DNA of 64,000 bases from Pipra filicauda (lineage: Eukaryota > Chordata > Aves > Passeriformes > Pipridae). Within the stretch, counting starts at the first letter, position 1. The number at the start of each line of letters is the position of its first letter. The stretch lies in assembly GCF_003945595.2 (NCBI RefSeq), contig NW_024104315.1:434001-498000 (forward strand), in the 5' to 3' direction. Positions 59,225 to 64,000 of the stretch are shown one piece after another. The translations under genes were made by a program, and so were the position numbers. Below the pieces are notes generated by a model. It had not been told where the DNA came from. It ran no database searches and saw only the letters and a program-made list of their open reading frames with translations.

Positions 59225-62200
59225 TTAAATTATCTTAATTTTTAACTCCCTATTTGTCTAATTCCACCCACAGAAACAAGACAATTTTTCCCCAAAATAA
59301 AGAAAAGGTTTAAATGTGTTAGAACTCTCCTGGTTTTGGAATCTGGCTGTGGACAGTGGAGCAGCAGAAGGGAGGCAGGAGCCAAGACAACTCAGAAGGT
59401 GGCACAGGAGAAAGGTCCTGCCCAGGTAGACCACAGGGCTGTGAACAGACCCAGCCCTTCAAGTAATAAAACCTGCTGGGTCCTTGTGTTTCCCCTGGGA
59501 GCAGGAGAACCACCCCCCCTGAGTCTGAGGCTCCAAGGGGCAGCTCAAAGAACTCAGCAACCAACAGATAATTCCCCCACCCAGTCCCGCCATCTGCTCT
59601 CTCTGCAGAAGATTGGTTGCAGAATTCAATATTTTGCAGAGGGTTGTTGAAAGACAGCTTTTCATGGTGGTGCTCAATCATTCTGCCCTGCTGCCTTTGA
59701 GTGATGGCAGCAACTTGAGTGTAAAGCACCAAACCCAAGTGTGCCACAGCAAAGAGAATTCACCACCTCGAGCAGCTTTATTTATGGCAGAGAATCCACA
59801 ACCATCCCTCACAGAGATGGGACTGAACCGTGTCCTACAAGCAAATCTTGGAGCCAACAAGAATTGAGCAGATCTTACTGATTCCCTAAACGTCCCTCTT
59901 GCCCAGTCCCCCCCAAAAAACAATTTAAATTATGAATATTTGCTTATTACTGATTATTAATGCATGGAAAGTGCTGTATATGACTAATGCATTCCTCCAG
60001 CCCACCTCATTTCTCAGCTTTCCCTCAGCTCCCCTCATTTGAATTCCGAGTGAAGTGAATCACGTATGTTTATGTGCATTCACTGCAGAGCTGGGGGAGC
60101 CCCAGCCCGTGCTGAGGGAATAGCACCTCTCCCTGGCAAAGCAAAACCCAGTCCAATTCCCATTTATTGAAATGCTTCAATCAAAAAGAGGCTTTTGTAA
60201 GATAACTTTTCCATGAGGGTCCTGATCCTGAATTCACTGAAGGCGCCAAGGCAGGCGTTCGGGATGAGAACGTCTAGACTGGAAAATTTGTTTTATTTAG
60301 TGTATGAATCGTTCCCTTCTTGTCTTTCCTTCCCTCAGTGGACACCAGATGATAGAAGTGAGAAGAGAGATGAAAAAAACTCCCTTTGCACACAGTGAGA
60401 ATATGACACACATGAAAATAGCTGCTGTGTGTGTCAGACTCCACAGGGAGGGAGTTGGGAGCACAAAGCTCGTTCTTTGTTGTGTTTCATTTCTGCATCG
60501 AGCTAAAACCCACAGCACAGGCCAGGAGAAGCCATTTATTCTGCAAAGGGCAAACAAATAGTTGTCCATTCACTCACAAAACCCCATTTCTCAAGACTTT
60601 GACCCAAAGGAGAAGGTTAATTGCCCAAAAGAGCACCCAAAACTGTCCTGGCAGATGAGCTGATTGGGGATCACGTGGAGAGGGAGCAGGTAAACCCAGC
60701 CAGGATTAGCCAACTGGAGCATTTCTTTCTGATTCCTGCAGCTGATAACCTTGAATTCCCTCTCTAAGGTGGCCAGCAGCATGGACCAGAGATAAATCCC
60801 ATACTCAGAGATTAAACCATATCAGTAAGGGTGAAATGAAGGTATTTCTGAAAATTTTGAAGGAGAATACTCAATGGAGAGGGTTGGGAATAATAAGCAA
60901 ATCTGGTACTGGTATATTCAGGCTTTGTTTCACTATCTAATATAAAAAATGATTTATTTTGGCATTTTCTGGAGGACTTGTACGCTGCAAATGCAATAAA
61001 GTATTTTACAGTAACCAGAGCAAACAAGCTGTTGAAAATCTGGGCAATGATGTGTTTGAGCTGCAGAGAAGATGGGAGAGACAAATAGGGCTGGAGGAAA
61101 CTCCCAGTGCCCCAAAAAGCAGATTGAGGGCTGAGGACCTTCTCTGCTGGATCTGGCAAGAGATGCAGAAAATCACACTGCTAGAAATTTTAAGTGGGTT
61201 TTTTTTTCAAATAGCAGGGGCCCAAATACAGCAGCTTCATAAGCTTAAAAATGATCCATTAAAAAAAAAACTCTGAGGAAATCCAATAAAAACAACATTT
61301 AATGGTGCTTTCGTTAATGTGGGTAATCTATTTTAGAGTTTCCTATTTAGCACTCTTCTCTTTACACACTTACTAACTAAATTTATTACAAAGCAGGGTT
61401 CTCTTGTTATGTCAAGAGCTCAGCTGATCAGGGAGAGCAGTCACCACATATTCAAGACTATCAGGAATAAAATATTATCATAAATGAAAGGGAGAAGGTG
61501 AAAAAGAAAGAATGTTCTTCCCCCTTTGGGTGGAATAGGTTGAGTTGCACTATTTCTGTAACAAAAGATTGAATTTGTCTAAATGATTCCAAAGAAGTTC
61601 TGTGATCTGACTCATTTAGCATTGTGTCCATCCCAGTTTGGCTGCCAGAGCTGGGAGGGATTGGTATTCCCTTTTTTAGCATCTATAATCCAACCAAATA
61701 TTAAAAAAAAAAAGCTACTAAAGCAGTCCATAAAGATGATAATTGCTGGACAATAAAATGGGAGCAGAAATAAGCTGAGCTTTAGTTAAAATAGTTAATC
61801 TGTATGTGACATGGCAGGGTTTAATCACATATATGGAGAAAGGCAGGGCAGGTTCCTTCTCTTTTTTATGACCAAAGACCAACTTAAATGGAGCACTTTA
61901 ATTAGCCATGTATTTACAGCCACACCACTCCTTATTTCATTGTGGTTTCTGTCACAGGTCTCTGGAATAACAGTGGAGAGATGATTTATTTCCCCTCCTT
62001 TTAAACCACAGCATTAGCTATTTTGTCATTTAACAATCAAAAAAAGCCTCATAAATTTCACTTTGCACCAGTGGCCGCCCTGGTAATAATGTTTTGCACA
62101 CAGAGAGCTTAAACACTGTCTCCCTTTGTAAATCCTGCTCCTGTTGTTTACTCCTGCAGAGCCACAGGAGCCTTCTGGGATGTTCAGAAATTACAGTGTG

Positions 62201-62996
62201 CTTAGAATTATTGTTAGGAAATTAATACAGAAGCACAAGTAAATACTGTGAGTAACGTGTAAATATTTTTTTATAAGTAAATCAGATGGGGAATATCAGA
62301 GTACTGGAACCTGAAGATCTAGGCTTAGTTCAGCCTGTTGAATAGACCATACAATCAAAATACAAATAAAGATTAGACTAAACACTAGTTACAAAAATAT
62401 TTTTCATCATGAGTAGTTAAAATGAAAATAAAGTTGCCACTTCTGAAAGGGGGAAAAGCACTGGGAAGTTTTCTATGCCCTTGGCATGGATTGATCACCC
62501 AAATTTTTCCGTTTCATTGCCAGTACCAAGGTAAAATTCTTCTCAGATTTGCACTTTCATAACTACTCCTCTGATTTACTTTCTTCTTCATTGTACATTA
62601 CTGCAACATACTGTAAGTAAGATTTCTTTGTGTCACAGCTTTGGATAATCTTTTAGTGAATTATGATAATTTTAAGTCTTATGTGACCCAAACTGACCTC
62701 CTTGAGCAACTGGTCCAGTGTGTAAAATGTGGCATTCAGCTCCCAGAGCTTTCTGAATTACTGACTGTGGTTTTCAAAGCCTGACAACAGGATGTGACAG
62801 AGCTTTGCTGTCATATTGGTGATCTGAAGGAGATGCTGAGAAGGCTCCTCAGCCGTTCTCAGCAGTTCTGAGACACCCATTTCATCCATCTGCCTTCATT
62901 TGTATGTGGAAATATCCTCAGGGCTGTGTGTTGTGTGGAATATTCACAACTTCTGTCAGTAACCCACTCTCATTTTCATATTTTACGTTGTTTGTA
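59225..62996. other. Probable CNTN6 intron, nothing recognised
   Basis: AT-rich unique sequence with short A-runs (about 61259-61270, 61702-61713). Open frames up to 142 codons (59319-59747, minus) show no domain or contactin similarity. Confidence 0.5.
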
Positions 62997-63119
62997 ATCA
63001 TAGAACCAGAGAATATCCTGAGTTGGGAGGGACCCACAGGGAACATCGAGCCCAACTCCTGGCCCTGCACAGGACAACCCCATGTGCCTGAAAGCATTGT
63101 CCAAACACTCCTTGGAATA
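62997..63119 (-). mobile_element. CR1 LINE 3' end (second subfamily type)
   Basis: 'tcctgagttgggagggaccc', 'gcccaactcctggccctgca' and 'gcattgtccaaacactcctt'. Confidence 0.9.
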
Positions 63120-63379
63120 TGATGATGTGGATGGTGCTGGCAACTCAGAAATAAGCTGTTAGTCATCACTGAACACCATGTGACCCCAAACCCATTGGTG
63201 AGAAGTGCACCAGTGTGCTGGGCCAGTGGCTAAGCCCAGCCTAAACGGGAGTGACAGAGCTTGGTGGCTGATTTCACTGTGGGTTATTGTACAACCTGTA
63301 CAGCAGAGTAATTCTGCCACAGCCTGGGGGTATATTTTGCTTCCCTGAAGCCTCCACTGATGTCTGCCCTTGATGCCTT

Positions 63380-64000
63380 AAGACCCTTTTAGTTTTTTTT
63401 GATTTTTCTAACTTTTATAAGCTTTATAAGTAATTACAGTAGAAGTAGATTTTAGAAGTAGCTATATTATATCCCTCACCCTTTAGCACAATAGTTTATA
63501 CATTCCCCTACCCCATCACCCCATTCTATGTTCCCCATATCAATCCTACCCCTTAATTCCAGTAGAAAATATTTAGTCTTTTGTCAAGGCAAGGCCTCTT
63601 CTGTTTGAGGACATCTAATCCTGGCCTGAACCTCAAGGGTACAGTCAAGAACTGGGTGACCGTGTACCCTTTATGCTCTGAAGAAGATGGAGATGATGAA
63701 GATGATGAAGAGGTGGTCTCAAAAAGCACTCCAGATCCAATTCCCAGGGGGTGGGCTGGGGGTAGACCAGGGCAAAAGCTACGGGGTGGAAACACTTGGG
63801 ATTGGACAGACACTCTTATAAATTGTAACACCTGTGCATGGCCGGTGCGCACATCTTGTATTTCATGCCTAGGTACAAATTAAACCCTTTTCTTATCTCA
63901 TCCTCAATTAAATCGCTTTGGAGTTTTTTTTCCCCTCAGCTCCTTTAGGCAACACCCCTCTCCAGCTCTGTGTGTGGGCACCCCCAGCCCCGCTGGCCTG
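63380..64000 (+). mobile_element. Possible endogenous retrovirus LTR-like segment (cut by window edge)
   Basis: The stretch has the order expected of an LTR: an AT-rich left part, a ctcttataaattg TATA-like motif at about 63812-63824, a CpG-bearing 'ggccggtgcgcacatcttgt', then attaaaccc and aattaaatcg polyadenylation-like signals and a pyrimidine-rich U5-like end. No terminal TG/CA pair, target duplication or primer-binding site could be confirmed, and no retroviral gene is visible. The acidic open frame at 63581-63883 is not a recognised protein. Confidence 0.33.

Noticed and set aside
1..64000. CRISPR arrays, operons, tRNA or rRNA genes, prophage-like modules
   Set aside because: No regularly spaced repeats, no clover-leaf or rRNA signatures were recognised, and the sequence is clearly vertebrate.

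Overview
The window looks like nuclear DNA from a bird, probably a songbird. It carries about thirty fragments of CR1 LINEs, the dominant avian retroposon, recognisable by their 3' block (gene-strand form 'ggtcccttccaacccaaacc' followed by 'attctgtgattctatga' tails). It has large introns, long AT-rich stretches, no operon-like gene packing and no prokaryotic signals.

The only protein-coding gene I can support is contactin-6 (CNTN6, also called NB-3), on the minus strand. Twelve consecutive coding exons lie between 48670 (5' side) and 31683 (stop codon). They encode 573 complete codons plus one split codon: the second half of Ig domain 5, Ig domain 6, four fibronectin type III domains and a hydrophobic GPI-attachment tail. 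All twelve reading phases join without error, and every intron in between has GT/AG ends. The assignment to CNTN6 rather than CNTN4 or CNTN5 rests on remembered family sequence, for example the block [20 protein letters not shown] and the FN3-3 stretch WTDDPKES...VRVSGNV. Exons for the signal peptide, Ig1-4 and the first half of Ig5 were not found between 48671 and 64000, so they should lie beyond the right edge.

Layout: 1-31640 is intergenic DNA downstream of CNTN6, made of CR1 fragments, simple repeats (including a duplicated pyrimidine-tract minisatellite at 4781-5275) and AT-rich unique sequence. 31683-48670 holds the CNTN6 3' half. 48671-64000 is most simply one very large CNTN6 intron, with more CR1 pieces and an LTR-like segment at the far right.

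The most interesting observations concern how repeats and splicing meet in CNTN6. The 128-bp Ig5b exon is flanked within about 20-30 bp on both sides by same-direction CR1 3' ends. A CR1 copy with reverse-transcriptase remnants starts about 30 bp from the acceptor of the 71-bp FN3-2 exon. The FN3-1 domain is split by a 93-bp intron that is a multiple of three and has no stop codon, so its retention would insert 31 residues in frame. The GPI tail differs strongly from the mammalian one I remember. No convincing new biological system was found.
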